A stretch of DNA of 64,000 nt from Alphaproteobacteria bacterium (GCA_016793165.1 JAEULA010000118.1:1-64000), one strand, 5' to 3'. Counted from the first letter of the stretch, positions 42,317-51,431 are shown. Notes: generated by a model from the sequence alone, not told the origin. Numbers and translations: made by a program.

Positions 42317-43267
42317 TCAGCGCAGCCGGACGCTGTCCGCGAGCGCGCGGAATTCCGGCAGCCAGGACTCGGCGGTCGCGATCTCGACGAAGGCGACGAC
42401 GCGCAGCACGCGCGTGTCCTCGGCGATCAGCAGGTGATAGATCGACACCGGATTGCCCGAGCGGCGGTCCTTGCCGGTGGCGCGCTGCTCGATCGCGGCG
42501 TGCGGGCCGATCGTTCGCGGCTGGCTCTCGGTCACGGTGACGTCGACCAGCTGCTCGACCTGGCCGAGCACGCGCGTCGCGAAGGCGACGCGATCGGCGG
42601 GTACGGCATCGAGGCGCGCGGTCGAGACCACGGCCGCCGCGGCCTGCGCCGGCGGTCCCGGGGGCGGCGTCTGGCGCAACACGGCGGCCTGGCGGCCCAA
42701 GGTCTGCAGCAGCTTCAGGCGCGGCGTCTCGACGAAGGTGAAGGTCAGCGCATCGCGCGCCGAGATCGTCGGCGTCGCCACCGCCATGGTCGTCGCGAGC
42801 ATCGCGCGCACATCGGCGTGGGCGTAGCGATCGGCGGCGGCCGGCGTCAGGTTGACGGTGACCATGCCCGTGAAGCCCGGGCCGGGAAACACCATCATGT
42901 ACTTGCCGATGCTCGTCGCACCGCTGCCCTGGACGCCCTCGATCAGCAGCGCGTCGCCGGCCGCGGTCCTGAACGTCGAGCGCGCCATTTCCTGGATGCC
43001 GCGCTGGCGCAGGGCCTGCGCCGTGAGTCCGTCGCGCATCTGCGGCCAGGCCTCCGGCGGCATCTCGGCAAACACCACCGATGCGCCGGTCTGTTTGTCC
43101 GCGAAGCCCGTGAAGTCGTCGGACTCCGTCATGCCCGCCAGCGGCGCGATCCCGATCCGGCTGCCCGCAGGCGTGACCGCCGACGTGACGCCGGGCCCCT
43201 GGGCACGCAGCGGCGCCGAAGTCGCGACGACGAGGATCAGGACGATGACGGCGAACAGGCGCTGCAT
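42317..43267 (-). CDS. Hypothetical exported protein, 316 residues
   Basis: No family recognised. A clear signal peptide MQRLFAVIVLILVVATSAPL is cleaved before QGPGV. The mature protein looks soluble and periplasmic: PAGSRIGIAPLAGMTESDDFTGFADKQTGASVVFAEMPPEAW at the start and an alpha/beta pattern ending in WLPEFRALADSVRLR. The early segment resembles proteins that monitor or modify other envelope proteins only in general composition. It is convergent with the MORN/protease lipoprotein and divergent from the EamA exporter. Confidence 0.75.
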   Translation of the reverse strand: MQRLFAVIVLILVVATSAPLRAQGPGVTSAVTPAGSRIGIAPLAGMTESDDFTGFADKQTGASVVFAEMPPEAWPQMRDGLTAQALRQRGIQEMARSTFRTAAGDALLIEGVQGSGATSIGKYMMVFPGPGFTGMVTVNLTPAAADRYAHADVRAMLATTMAVATPTISARDALTFTFVETPRLKLLQTLGRQAAVLRQTPPPGPPAQAAAAVVSTARLDAVPADRVAFATRVLGQVEQLVDVTVTESQPRTIGPHAAIEQRATGKDRRSGNPVSIYHLLIAEDTRVLRVVAFVEIATAESWLPEFRALADSVRLR

Positions 43268-43440
43268 GCGACGCTCTCCTTGGCAGGGCGAGGGCGGACG
43301 GCGGCACGGCCGCCGCGCTCCTTCTAACCCGCGGCGGGGCGCGGGTGTCGAAATAGCGGAGCCGGCACCGCGCGTCCTCGCCTAGGCTGCGGCCGGACAC
43401 GATCGCATCGCGCGAGTTCGTCGAGGCGGAAGGAACATTT

Positions 43441-44328
43441 GTGGGACACAGGCCCGATGCGCGCGCCCTCGCCATGTTGGCGATGACCGTGGTGCTGTTC
43501 GGCGCCTCGTGGCCGGTCATGAAGGTTGCGCTCGCCAGCGCGACGCCGCTGTGGTTCGCGGCCGGACGCTCCGTGCTGATCTCGGCGACGGTGTTCGCGG
43601 TGCTGGCGCTGCGCCGCGAGGCGCGGGTGCCGCCGCGCGGCGACTGGCCGCTGGTCGCCAGCGTCGGCACGGCGCAGATCGCGGCCTTCTTCGCGTGCAG
43701 CCATTTCGGGCTGATGCACATGCCCGCGGGACGCGGCGTGGTGATCGCCTATTCGACGCCGATCTGGGTCCTTCCGCTCGCCTCGCTGTTCCTGCGCGAG
43801 CCGCTCGGCGTGCGCGGCATCCTCGGCAGCGCGCTGGGGCTCGCGGGGCTCGGCGCACTGCTCATGCCGGAGCTGCCGCGGCTCGGCAGTCCCGGCGTGC
43901 TCGTTGGCGAGGCCTGGCTGCTCGGCGCCGCGCTCGGCTGGGCGATCGCCATCGTCCACAGCCGCTATCGGCGCTGGGAGAGCCCGCCGCTCCAGCTGCT
44001 CGCCTGGCAGATGGGGCTCGCGGCGTGCTGGCTGCTGCCGGCGGCGGCGATCCTCGAGCCCGACGGCCGGATCGCCCCGACCCCCGAAAGCCTGCTCGCG
44101 CTGCTGTTCCTGTCCCTGTTCGTCGGACCGATCGGCGCCTGGGGGGCCGCCGCAGTCGCCCGTGCGCTGCCCGCGAACGTGTCGTCGATCGGCTTCCTCG
44201 CGGCACCGCTGATCGGCGTCGCCGTGTCGACGCTCTGGCTCGACGAGCGGTTGGGCTGGGATATCGTGCTCGGCGGCAGCCTGATCCTGGTCGGGCTCGC
44301 CGTCGCGGCCCGCAAGCGGGCGGGATGA
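43441..44328 (+). CDS. EamA/DMT family transporter
   Basis: Inner-membrane metabolite exporter, 295 residues, about ten helices in two EamA repeats. GTG start at 43441 with AAGGA upstream. Repeat 1: LAMLAMTVVLFGASWPVMKVALASATPLWFAAGRSVL and YSTPIWVLPLASLFLREPLG. Repeat 2: WQMGLAACWLL and IGFLAAPLIGVAVSTLWLDERLGWDIVLGGSLILVGLAV. Substrate not predictable (amino acids or nucleosides are common). Divergent from the exported hypothetical protein. Confidence 0.93.
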   Translation: MGHRPDARALAMLAMTVVLFGASWPVMKVALASATPLWFAAGRSVLISATVFAVLALRREARVPPRGDWPLVASVGTAQIAAFFACSHFGLMHMPAGRGVVIAYSTPIWVLPLASLFLREPLGVRGILGSALGLAGLGALLMPELPRLGSPGVLVGEAWLLGAALGWAIAIVHSRYRRWESPPLQLLAWQMGLAACWLLPAAAILEPDGRIAPTPESLLALLFLSLFVGPIGAWGAAAVARALPANVSSIGFLAAPLIGVAVSTLWLDERLGWDIVLGGSLILVGLAVAARKRAG

Positions 44329-44412
44329 CGCCGCCGCCTTGAGTCTGGCGAGGCGCGACGCGAGCGACTACACCTTCGCTCCCTTCCTCTCCGGCAGCAC
44401 GGATTCACCATC

Positions 44413-45213
44413 ATGGGTTTCGGCAAGTGGTTCGACGCGGTCCTGATGGGCATCGTCGAGGGGCTCACCGAGTTCATTCCCGTCTCCTCGACCGGCCACC
44501 TGATCGTGCTGGGCGAGCTGATCGGGTTCCGAGGGCCGCCGGGCAAGACCTTCGAGATCGTGATCCAGCTGGGGGCCGTCGCCGCGGTGTGCTGGCACTT
44601 CCGCGCCCGGATCCTGGCCATGATCGCGGGGCTCGGCCGCGACGGCCCGGATCGGCGCTTCGCGATCAACGTCGTCGTGGCGCTGGTGCCGGCCCTGGTC
44701 ATCGGCGGCGCCGGGTATTCGCTGGTCAAGCTGATCCAGACGCCGCTTGTCGTCGGGATCGCCCTCGTCGTCGGCGCCCTCGCGATCTTCTGGATCGAGC
44801 GCAACGCGCCCGCGCCGCGCCACGACGCGCCGGACGCGATCCCGATGCGGACGGCCTTCCTGATCGGCCTGTGCCAGACCGTCGCGATGATCCCCGGCAT
44901 CTCGCGCTCGGGCGCGACGATCATGGGCGCCCTGCTGCTCGGCGTGGAGCGCCGCGCCGCCACCGAGTTCTCGTTCTTCCTGCTCGCACCGACGATGGTC
45001 GCGGCCGCGGTCTTCTCGCTGTGGAAGAACCGCAACGAGATCGTGCTCGACGACCTCGCGCTGATCGCGGTCGGCTTCCTTGCCGCGTTCGTCTCGGCGC
45101 TGTTCGTGGTGCGCGGCCTGGTGGCGTTCATCGGCCGGCACGGCTTCGCCCCCTTCGCCTGGTACCGCCTCGCGCTGGGCGGCGTCCTGCTCGCCGCCCT
45201 TGCGCTGCGTTGA
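44413..45213 (+). CDS. uppP: Undecaprenyl-diphosphate phosphatase
   Basis: BacA/UppP, 266 residues, eight helices; recycles undecaprenyl diphosphate for cell-wall and polysaccharide synthesis. The two signature blocks are complete: MGIVEGLTEFIPVSSTGHLIVLGELIGF near residue 12 and MIPGISRSGATIMGALLLGVERRAATEFSFFLLAPTM near 158. It follows the EamA gene by 84 bp and precedes a YgiB-like lipoprotein by 55 bp. High expression can give bacitracin resistance in other species. Confidence 0.96.
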   Translation: MGFGKWFDAVLMGIVEGLTEFIPVSSTGHLIVLGELIGFRGPPGKTFEIVIQLGAVAAVCWHFRARILAMIAGLGRDGPDRRFAINVVVALVPALVIGGAGYSLVKLIQTPLVVGIALVVGALAIFWIERNAPAPRHDAPDAIPMRTAFLIGLCQTVAMIPGISRSGATIMGALLLGVERRAATEFSFFLLAPTMVAAAVFSLWKNRNEIVLDDLALIAVGFLAAFVSALFVVRGLVAFIGRHGFAPFAWYRLALGGVLLAALALR

Positions 45214-45268
45214 ACCGGGGCGGCCGACACCGCATAGTCCGTGCATTCCCGGCGATGGAGGGTGCCCG

Positions 45269-45952
45269 ATGAAGCGGTCCCGCTCGATACGTCTCGTCCT
45301 GCTCGGCTCGGCCAGCGCATTGTCGCTGGCGGCCTGCGACGAGGCCAAGGATCCGCTCGCCGAGGGCAACTTCTACCGCGATCCCGTCGAGTGCGCGCGC
45401 AGCCTCGACCGCAGCACCTGCGAGCAGGCCTATGCCGAAGCGCGCAGCGAGCACCTGCGCTCCGCCCCCGCCTTCGCCACCCGCGAGTCCTGCGAGCAGC
45501 AGTTCGGCGCCGCCAACTGCGCCTGGCAGGAGGCGAACCCGAGCCCGGACCAGGTCAAGGAGCCGCGGACCGGCGCGTCGCCGTCGGGCGGCGGCTGGTT
45601 CATGCCGCTGATGATGGGCTACATGATGGGCAATCTGCTGACGCCCCGCGCGGCGATGCCGCCGCAGGGCGTCGCGGCGGTCCCGAACCAGACCTGCGGC
45701 GGCGTCGGCCAGCCGCCCTGCGCCACCTCGCCGTCGTCGTCCGGCTCGTCGTCGAGCGGCTCGGGCTTCCGGCCGAGCACCGGCGCGGCGAGTGCCGCGA
45801 CGGCGCGCCCGATCTATCGCGACGCGAGCAACCAGGTCTTCTCCGGTCGCTCGGCCCTCGGCGCCTCGAAGATCGCCGCGGCGGGCGGCGTGTCGCGCGG
45901 CGGCTTCGGCTCGACCTCGCGCAGCTACAGCTCCTCCTCCTCCAGCTCCTGA
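45269..45952 (+). CDS. DUF1190/YgiB-like lipoprotein with Ser-rich tail
   Basis: Envelope lipoprotein of 227 residues; GGAGGG precedes the ATG at 45269. Lipobox LSLAAC (Cys26 region), then the DUF1190 cysteine pattern DPVECARSLDRSTCEQAYAEA and TRESCEQQFGAANCAWQE. A small hydrophobic segment (WFMPLMMGYMMGNLL) is also family-typical. The tail is Ser/Gly-rich and ends SRSYSSSSSSS. It is followed 10 bp later by a glutathionylspermidine-synthase-like gene, matching the ygiB-ygiC and yjfM-yjfC pairs of enterobacteria. Confidence 0.88.
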   Translation: MKRSRSIRLVLLGSASALSLAACDEAKDPLAEGNFYRDPVECARSLDRSTCEQAYAEARSEHLRSAPAFATRESCEQQFGAANCAWQEANPSPDQVKEPRTGASPSGGGWFMPLMMGYMMGNLLTPRAAMPPQGVAAVPNQTCGGVGQPPCATSPSSSGSSSSGSGFRPSTGAASAATARPIYRDASNQVFSGRSALGASKIAAAGGVSRGGFGSTSRSYSSSSSSS

Positions 45953-45962
45953 CGCGCCGGCG

Positions 45963-47084
45963 ATGAAGCGTCTGCGCCTGACCCCGCGCGTCGACTGGCG
46001 CAAGCGCGCGGAAGAGCTCGACTTCAGCTTCCACACCATCGACGGCCAGCCCTATTGGGTGGAGGACGCCGCCTACGAGTTCACGGCCGCGGAGATCGAT
46101 GCGATCGAGGCGGCCACGGCCGAGCTCGAGGGCCTCGCCCTCGCGCTGGTCGAGCGCGTGATCGGCAGCGGCGGCTACGAGCCCTTCCACCTCGAGGACG
46201 GCGCGATCGCGCTCATCGAGGCGAGCTGGCGCAACGCGCACAAGAACCTCTATGGCCGCTTCGACCTGTCGTACACGGCCGGCCAGCCGCCGAAGCTGCT
46301 CGAGTACAACGCCGACACGCCCACCGCGCTCTACGAATCGTCGGTCGTGCAGTGGGAATGGCTCGAGACGGTCTTCCCCGACACCGACCAGTTCAATTCG
46401 ATCCACGAGAAGCTGATCGCGGCCTGGAAGGGGATCCGCGACGAGGGGAACCTGACGCACTTCACCTGCGTGCGCGACCACGACGAGGATCGCGGCACGG
46501 TCGACTACCTGCGCGACACCGCGATCCAGGCCGGCCTCGACACCGCCTTCCTGTTCATCGACGAGATCGGCTGGGACGGCACCGATTTCGTCGATCTCGA
46601 CGGCGAGCCGATCACCAGCCTGTTCAAGCTCTATCCCTGGGAATGGCTGATGCGCGAGGAATTCGCGCGCAACATCCCGCGTTCGCAGACGCAGTTCATC
46701 GAGCCGGCGTGGAAGATGCTGCTGTCGAACAAGGCGATCCTGCCGCTGCTCTGGACGATGGCGCCCAACCATCCGAACCTGCTCGAGGCGTCGTTCGAGC
46801 CGGGGCGGATCGACGGCGCCGTCGCCGCCAAGCCGATCCTCGGCCGCGAGGGCGCCAATATCCGGCTCGCCGAGCGCGGCCGCACGATCGCGCGCGCGGC
46901 CGGTCCCTACGGCGACGAGCCGTTCGTCTACCAGCGCCTCGCGCCGCTGCCGGTCTTCGACGGCAACCACGCGCTCGTCGGCAGCTGGGTCGTCGCCTCG
47001 CAGCCCGCCGGCATCGGCATGCGCGAGGATGACGGCCCGATCACGACCAACGCCTCGCGTTTCGTCCCTCATCTCTTCCGCTGA
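45963..47084 (+). CDS. Glutathionylspermidine synthase-like ATP-grasp protein (YgiC/YjfC type)
   Basis: ATP-grasp ligase of 373 residues from MKRLRLTPRVDWRKRAEEL. Conserved: FHTIDGQPYWVEDAAYEF, KLLEYNADTPTALYESSVVQWEW, LFIDEIGWDG, LFKLYPWEWLMREEFA, WKMLLSNKAILPLLW, EPFVYQRLAPLP. Unlike the E. coli bifunctional Gsp enzyme there is no amidase domain. YgiC relatives are thought to join amine to a peptide but their product is unproven. The ATG at 45963 is 10 bp after the lipoprotein gene; DUF350 protein follows 18 bp later. Confidence 0.92.
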   Translation: MKRLRLTPRVDWRKRAEELDFSFHTIDGQPYWVEDAAYEFTAAEIDAIEAATAELEGLALALVERVIGSGGYEPFHLEDGAIALIEASWRNAHKNLYGRFDLSYTAGQPPKLLEYNADTPTALYESSVVQWEWLETVFPDTDQFNSIHEKLIAAWKGIRDEGNLTHFTCVRDHDEDRGTVDYLRDTAIQAGLDTAFLFIDEIGWDGTDFVDLDGEPITSLFKLYPWEWLMREEFARNIPRSQTQFIEPAWKMLLSNKAILPLLWTMAPNHPNLLEASFEPGRIDGAVAAKPILGREGANIRLAERGRTIARAAGPYGDEPFVYQRLAPLPVFDGNHALVGSWVVASQPAGIGMREDDGPITTNASRFVPHLFR

Positions 47085-47102
47085 GCCCCTGGAGACCGAC
47101 CG

Positions 47103-47510
47103 ATGCCCGTCCTCGCCTCGCTCGCGACGCTGCCGTCCTTCCTCGCCTATTTCGGCGGGGCGCTCGTGCTCGTCGGGCTCTTCGTCCTGATCTACGAGAG
47201 GTTCACGCCCTATCCCGAGTTCCAGCTCATCCGCGACGGCAACGTCGCCGCGGCGATCAGCCTGGGCGGCGCCGTCCTTGGTTTCGCGATGCCGCTCGCC
47301 AGCGTGATCGCCCACAGCGTCGGCTGGCTCGACATGATCGTCTGGGGCGTCGTCGCGATGATCGTCCAGCTCGCGGTCTACGCCGCGGCACGAATCCTGG
47401 CGCCGGGCCTGGTCGACAGCGTGAAGAACGGCAAGGCCGCTCCGGCCACGGCGCTCGCCACCGCCTCGCTGAGCGTCGGCCTGCTCAACGCCGCGTGCAT
47501 CACCTACTGA
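47103..47510 (+). CDS. DUF350 family membrane protein (YjfL-like)
   Basis: A 135-residue inner-membrane protein with four helices (LAYFGGALVLVGLFVLIYERF, AAAISLGGAVLGFAMPLASVI, MIVWGVVAMIVQLAVYAAARIL, TALATASLSVGLLNAACI). Family signature: FTPYPEFQLIRDGNVAAAISLGGAVLGFAMPLASVI. In E. coli, yjfL stands with yjfM (DUF1190) and yjfC (Gsp synthase-like), the same trio as here. Role unknown. The gene is last in the operon and is followed by a GC-rich hairpin. Confidence 0.92.
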   Translation: MPVLASLATLPSFLAYFGGALVLVGLFVLIYERFTPYPEFQLIRDGNVAAAISLGGAVLGFAMPLASVIAHSVGWLDMIVWGVVAMIVQLAVYAAARILAPGLVDSVKNGKAAPATALATASLSVGLLNAACITY

Positions 47511-47518
47511 TCGACCGG

Positions 47519-47539
47519 CGCGCGCGGGGCCCGCGCGCG
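47519..47539. terminator. GC-rich hairpin between convergent genes, possible terminator
   Basis: A ten-base-pair self-complementary stretch centred on GCGCGGG-G-CCCGCGC, located between the DUF350 stop (47510) and the convergent hypothetical gene end (47547). No T-run follows, so it may slow or cut transcription rather than act as a classical terminator. Confidence 0.4.
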
Positions 47540-47546
47540 TCACGCG

Positions 47547-48050
47547 TCAGCGGCGCTTGCGGGCGACCGCGGCGCGTCCCGCGTTCTTGCTCTTCGCGAC
47601 GACCGCGCGGCTGAGGGCGCCGGCACGGCCCCGCGGGCCCCGGCGCTTGGGGCAGCGGCCGCGCAAGGCGAGGGAGCCGTCGGGGCAAAGCTCGAAGATG
47701 TCGCCGAGCGCGCCGGCGAGCTCGCTGCGCTGCGTCGGATCGGCGACGAAGCGGTCGACGGTCTTGGCGACGGCCTGGACGAGGTCGACATAGGCCTCCG
47801 TCTGCCGGAGCGACCCGTCGACCATCGCGTCGAAGACGCCCTTGAGCAGTCCCGCCACGAAACTCGGAAAGTCGACCTTCGCGGTGACGTCGGCGAAGGC
47901 CGCGAGCGTCGCCGTGTCATCGGCGAGCTGGCGGCGGCCCTCCGCCGGCATCGCCCGGAATCCCGGCGAACCCTCGAGCCGCACCCGGATCGCCCGCCGC
48001 ACCGTCGTCGGCACCGCACGCACAGCGGGTTGTGTCGTCGTTCGCGCCAT
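47547..48050 (-). CDS. Hypothetical protein, 167 residues
   Basis: No family recognised. Start at 48050 follows GGGGGGAG. The body is alanine/valine-rich and predicted helical: VRRAIRVRLEGSPGFRAMPAEGRRQLADDTATLAAFADV, then DFPSFVAGLLKGVFDAMVDGSLRQTEAYVDLVQAVAKTV. The C-terminal 40 residues are strongly basic (CPKRRGPRGRAGALSRAV, AVARKRR), suggesting nucleic-acid or surface contact. No signal peptide. The gene is isolated between the DUF350 gene (convergent) and a lipoprotein gene (divergent). Confidence 0.65.
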   Translation of the reverse strand: MARTTTQPAVRAVPTTVRRAIRVRLEGSPGFRAMPAEGRRQLADDTATLAAFADVTAKVDFPSFVAGLLKGVFDAMVDGSLRQTEAYVDLVQAVAKTVDRFVADPTQRSELAGALGDIFELCPDGSLALRGRCPKRRGPRGRAGALSRAVVAKSKNAGRAAVARKRR

Positions 48051-48339
48051 CGTGGTCTCCCCCCGGATCCGCCCCGGGCGAGACGCTGCGCCCGCTGCGC
48101 AACGCTGTCCACTGCAGACCCTGAGGCCGGCGGCAGCCACGGGCCTGTCGCGCTCGTCGTCCGACGTCGCCGCCGGGGCCTCGCCTCCTTCGCGTCGCGA
48201 CGAGGATGAGGCGGGGCCGGGAAGGCCGGTGCGCGCCGCCGCCTTGCCGCCACGCGCGAGGTCCGGAACAAGCGCGCCCGGTCGGCCGTTCTGTGCGCAC
48301 GGCCGGGATGCGCGGGCAGCCCGATCGCGGGGAGACGCC

Positions 48340-49194
48340 ATGACGATCAAGCGCTTGCGGACGACCACGGTGCTCCTGCTGGCCGCGCTCGGCCTGAGCG
48401 CGTGCGGCACCGTTCACTCCGGCGGCGCCTATCATCGCCGCCAGGCCGGCGAGATCCAGTATGTCAGCCGCGGCACCATCGTCGCGACACGCGACGTCGC
48501 GATCGAGGGCGAGCGCTCCGGCCTCGGCACGATCGGCGGCGGCGTGATCGGCGGCGTCGGCGGCTCGATGATCGGCCGCGGTGGTCGTGCCCATATCGCC
48601 GGTGCCGCGGCCGGCGCGATCCTCGGCGCGGTGATCGGCTCGCTCGCCGAGAACCACCTCTCGCGCACGACCGCGACCGAATTCACGGTGCGCGAGGAGA
48701 GCGGACAGCTCGTCGCCGTCGTCCAGGCCAACGAGGAGGGACTGATGCCGGGCGAGCGGGTGGTCGTGCTGCGGGGCAGCCGCGCGCGCGTCGTGCGCGA
48801 CCTGGCGCCATCCCCCAGCCCGGCACCGATGATCTTCTCCCCGCCCGTCGGCGGGCCGCCGCCGCAGCCCTATCCCGCCCCACCCGCCTACGCTGTCCCG
48901 CCCGTCGTCGGAAGCCCGGCGCCATCCGTCCCGGCGCCGCCCGCCGCGGCGGCACCCGCGCCGCAGCCGCCGGCGACGATCGGCGCGCCCCGACTGCCGC
49001 CGGCGGTCGGCGTCGCGCCGCCGCCGGACGGCAAGCCGAGCGAGCAGCCGCGGCCGCAGGGCGGACCGCAGCCGGTGGATGCCGAGACGTCGGACGAGGA
49101 CGCGCCGCAGATCCTTACCGGGCCGCTGCCGCGCGAACCGGTGACCCAGTCCCCCGGCCCCGGCGGCGCCCGCGCACAGCCGCTGCGCTCCTGA
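48340..49194 (+). CDS. Glycine-zipper lipoprotein with Pro/Ala-rich tail
   Basis: Outer-membrane-type lipoprotein, 284 residues. GGGGAG precedes the ATG at 48340. Lipobox LGLSAC (Cys21 region). A glycine-zipper domain (GTIGGGVIGGVGGSMIGRGG and AGAAAGAILGAVIGSLAEN) is of the SlyB/Rick_17kDa type, followed by EFTVREESGQLVAVVQANEEGLMPGERVVVL, the usual C-terminal strand region. The last 110 residues are an extended Pro/Ala/Gln-rich tail, much longer than in SlyB (about 155 residues). Possible function in envelope integrity. Confidence 0.85.
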   Translation: MTIKRLRTTTVLLLAALGLSACGTVHSGGAYHRRQAGEIQYVSRGTIVATRDVAIEGERSGLGTIGGGVIGGVGGSMIGRGGRAHIAGAAAGAILGAVIGSLAENHLSRTTATEFTVREESGQLVAVVQANEEGLMPGERVVVLRGSRARVVRDLAPSPSPAPMIFSPPVGGPPPQPYPAPPAYAVPPVVGSPAPSVPAPPAAAAPAPQPPATIGAPRLPPAVGVAPPPDGKPSEQPRPQGGPQPVDAETSDEDAPQILTGPLPREPVTQSPGPGGARAQPLRS

Positions 49195-49327
49195 CCGGAA
49201 TCTTCATTCCGCAACACGACTCCTATCCGGCCGTCGCCACGACGTTCTAGGCTCCCCGCTCGCACTCGCGCCGGAATGAACCGGCGCGGGCATGCGCAAT
49301 GCCACTTCAGGAGACGGGGTTCCTTCC

Positions 49328-50533
49328 ATGCGTAGACTCGCTTTGGCGCTCGCGATCGCGGCGGCCGGCTCGGCCGCGCACGCCGGCACGCTGACGCTCA
49401 ACTATCTCGGCCAGACCGTCGTGCCGACCGGCACGCTGTTCGACGGCACCACGCTCGGTTCGCCCACGGGCGACGAGTTCGGCGGCCTGTCGGGCCTCGA
49501 CTACAACGCCGCCACCGGGCGCTTCACCGTGATCTCGGACAATCGCGGCGAGCGCGGCAATCCGCGCTTCTACGACATGACGCTGAGCTACGGCCTCGGC
49601 GGCTTCACCGGCATCACGGTGCATTCGCAGACCAAGATGCTGCGGCCCGACGGCACTCCCTTCCCCGCCTCGCCGACCCCGCGCCAGGTCGATCCGGAGA
49701 CGATCCGCATCGCCCCCAACGGCAACCTGTTCATCTCGAGCGAGGGCAACTTCAACACGGATCCGACGCGGCTGTTCCAGCCCTTCGTGCGCGAGCTGAC
49801 GACGGCCGGGGTCCATGTGCGCGACTTCGCCGTGCCGACCCAGTTCAACTACGTCGACAGCGCGACCGCCGGCGGGCGGAGCAACCTGCTGTTCGAGGCT
49901 TCGGCCGTGTCGAAGGACGGCAAGACGCTGTTCGTCGGCGCCGAGAACGCCATCGTCCAGGATGGCCCGATCGCCTCGCTGACCCTCGGCAGCCCGTCGC
50001 GCATCACCGCCTACGACATCGCCACGGGCCTGCCGACCGCGCAGTACGTCTACGAGGTCGCGCCGATCCCGAAGGCCACGCCGCTGCCGCCGGGGCCGTC
50101 GACCTTCAACGACAACGGCCTCGTCGAGTTGCTCGCCATCTCCGACACGCAGCTGCTGGCGATGGAGCGCTCCTTCGCCAGCGCGGTCGGCAACACGATC
50201 AAGATCTTCCTGATCGACCTCGCGGGGGCGAGCGACGTCAGCGGCATCCCGTCGCTCGCCTCGGCCAGCTACACCCCGGTGTCGAAGACGCTGATCCTCG
50301 ACCTCGAGACGATCGGCGCGCCGCTCGACAACATCGAGGGCATGAGCTGGGGTCCGACCCTGTCGAACGGGCGCAACTCGCTGGTGCTCGTCGCCGACAA
50401 CAATTTCAGCACCGACCAGTTCACGCAGTTCCTCGCCTTCGAGGTCGAGGGCATCCCGGCGCCCGCCGGGCTGTCGATCCTCGCCGTCGCGGTTCCCGCA
50501 CTGCTGGCGATGCGGCGTCGCAAGTCGGCCTGA
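49328..50533 (+). CDS. Esterase-like/phytase-like domain exported protein with PEP-CTERM-type tail
   Basis: Secreted beta-propeller-like protein of 401 residues from MRRLALALAIAAAGSAAHA, a clean signal peptide; an earlier ATG at 49292 would add 12 residues. Conserved pieces of the esterase-like activity of phytase family: FGGLSGLDYNAATGRFTVISDNRG, VDPETIRIAPNGNLFISSEGN, NDNGLVELLAISDTQLLAMERSF and IEGMSWGPTLSNGRNSLVLVADNNF. The end IPAPAGLSILAVAVPALLAM followed by RRRKSA is a PEP-CTERM-like sorting signal (VPxPA variant). The gene ends at a strong terminator. Confidence 0.86.
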   Translation: MRRLALALAIAAAGSAAHAGTLTLNYLGQTVVPTGTLFDGTTLGSPTGDEFGGLSGLDYNAATGRFTVISDNRGERGNPRFYDMTLSYGLGGFTGITVHSQTKMLRPDGTPFPASPTPRQVDPETIRIAPNGNLFISSEGNFNTDPTRLFQPFVRELTTAGVHVRDFAVPTQFNYVDSATAGGRSNLLFEASAVSKDGKTLFVGAENAIVQDGPIASLTLGSPSRITAYDIATGLPTAQYVYEVAPIPKATPLPPGPSTFNDNGLVELLAISDTQLLAMERSFASAVGNTIKIFLIDLAGASDVSGIPSLASASYTPVSKTLILDLETIGAPLDNIEGMSWGPTLSNGRNSLVLVADNNFSTDQFTQFLAFEVEGIPAPAGLSILAVAVPALLAMRRRKSA

Positions 50534-50555
50534 TCGCGGCCGCGCCGAACTCGAC

Positions 50556-50588
50556 AAGGCGGCGGCTCGCGCGAGCCGCCGCCTTTTT
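50556..50588 (+). terminator. Intrinsic terminator after the phytase-like gene
   Basis: AAGGCGGCGGCTCGC pairs perfectly with GCGAGCCGCCGCCTT and is followed by a T-run (TTTTT). The clearest rho-independent terminator in the window; the A-run on the 5' side makes it potentially bidirectional for the convergent DUF3750 gene. Confidence 0.9.
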
Positions 50589-50642
50589 CCTGCCCGCACG
50601 CCGGGCCGCGCCGCCGGACCGCCGGCGGCAGCGGTCCCGCGC

Positions 50643-51431
50643 TTACACGCCGATGCGGCCCCAGCCCGGCAGCTTGATCGCCGGCCGGCGCAGATCAAGG
50701 CCCGCGACGAGGCCGAGCAGATTGACCTCGATCCCCTCGACCCAGCCGAGCGTCACGCCGGCAAGGCCGCCGAGCGAGAGCTGCACGCCGGTGCCGCTCG
50801 GTGTCGCCCCGATCACGCGGCCGTCGGCGCGGTAGTCCTTGCCGATCGCGGTCGGCGGCAGCGCGATCGCGAGCTCCGGCACCGCGGCGAGCACATGCTG
50901 GGTGAAGGTGTTGGAGTTGGGGCCGGGCCACGCGGCATAGCGGCCGTAGTCGTCGAACGGGTAGCGGGCGACCGCGGCGTCGATGCGCGCGATCGCCGCG
51001 GCGGCCGCGGGCCCCTCCAGCGCGTGCAGCAGCTCGGGCTCGTTCGAGTACCAGCGCGCGTCCGGGGCCCAGCCGTTCTCGCGCACCGGCCGCCCCCAGC
51101 CGACCACGTCGTAGCGGCGATAGCGCGCGGCGCCGGCCTCCTTCACGACGATCCACGTGTGGTGGGCGAAGATGCCGCGCCAGTTGCCGACGCGCGCGGC
51201 ATAGACGTGCACCACCGCCTCGGGATGGGCGCCGGCCTGCGGCAGGCGGCCGGTCGACGACCAGTCGGCGCGGTTCCAGCTCGCGGGCCAGCCGCGCTGC
51301 CACTGCCACAGCCCGTGGGTGCCGAGCGGCAGGAGGAAGACGATCAGGAAGATGCGGCCGAAGCGGCCGAGCGCGCGGCGCAGCCGGCCGCGCGGCGTGC
51401 CGCCCGATGCCGGCTCAATAGGCCTCTTCAT
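50643..51431 (-). CDS. DUF3750 family protein, membrane-anchored
   Basis: A 262-residue protein of unknown function. A single N-terminal helix (IFLIVFLLPLGTHGLWQW) anchors a periplasmic domain containing VVHVYAARVGNWRGIFAHHTWIVVKEAG, RYDVVGWGRPVRENGW and YAAWPGPNSNTFTQHVLAAVPEL; the conserved His and Asn-Ser-Asn-Thr pattern is typical of DUF3750, which resembles lipocalin/peptidase-like folds. The start lies 17 nt inside the end of gshA, so the two genes are linked. Confidence 0.88.
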   Translation of the reverse strand: MKRPIEPASGGTPRGRLRRALGRFGRIFLIVFLLPLGTHGLWQWQRGWPASWNRADWSSTGRLPQAGAHPEAVVHVYAARVGNWRGIFAHHTWIVVKEAGAARYRRYDVVGWGRPVRENGWAPDARWYSNEPELLHALEGPAAAAAIARIDAAVARYPFDDYGRYAAWPGPNSNTFTQHVLAAVPELAIALPPTAIGKDYRADGRVIGATPSGTGVQLSLGGLAGVTLGWVEGIEVNLLGLVAGLDLRRPAIKLPGWGRIGV

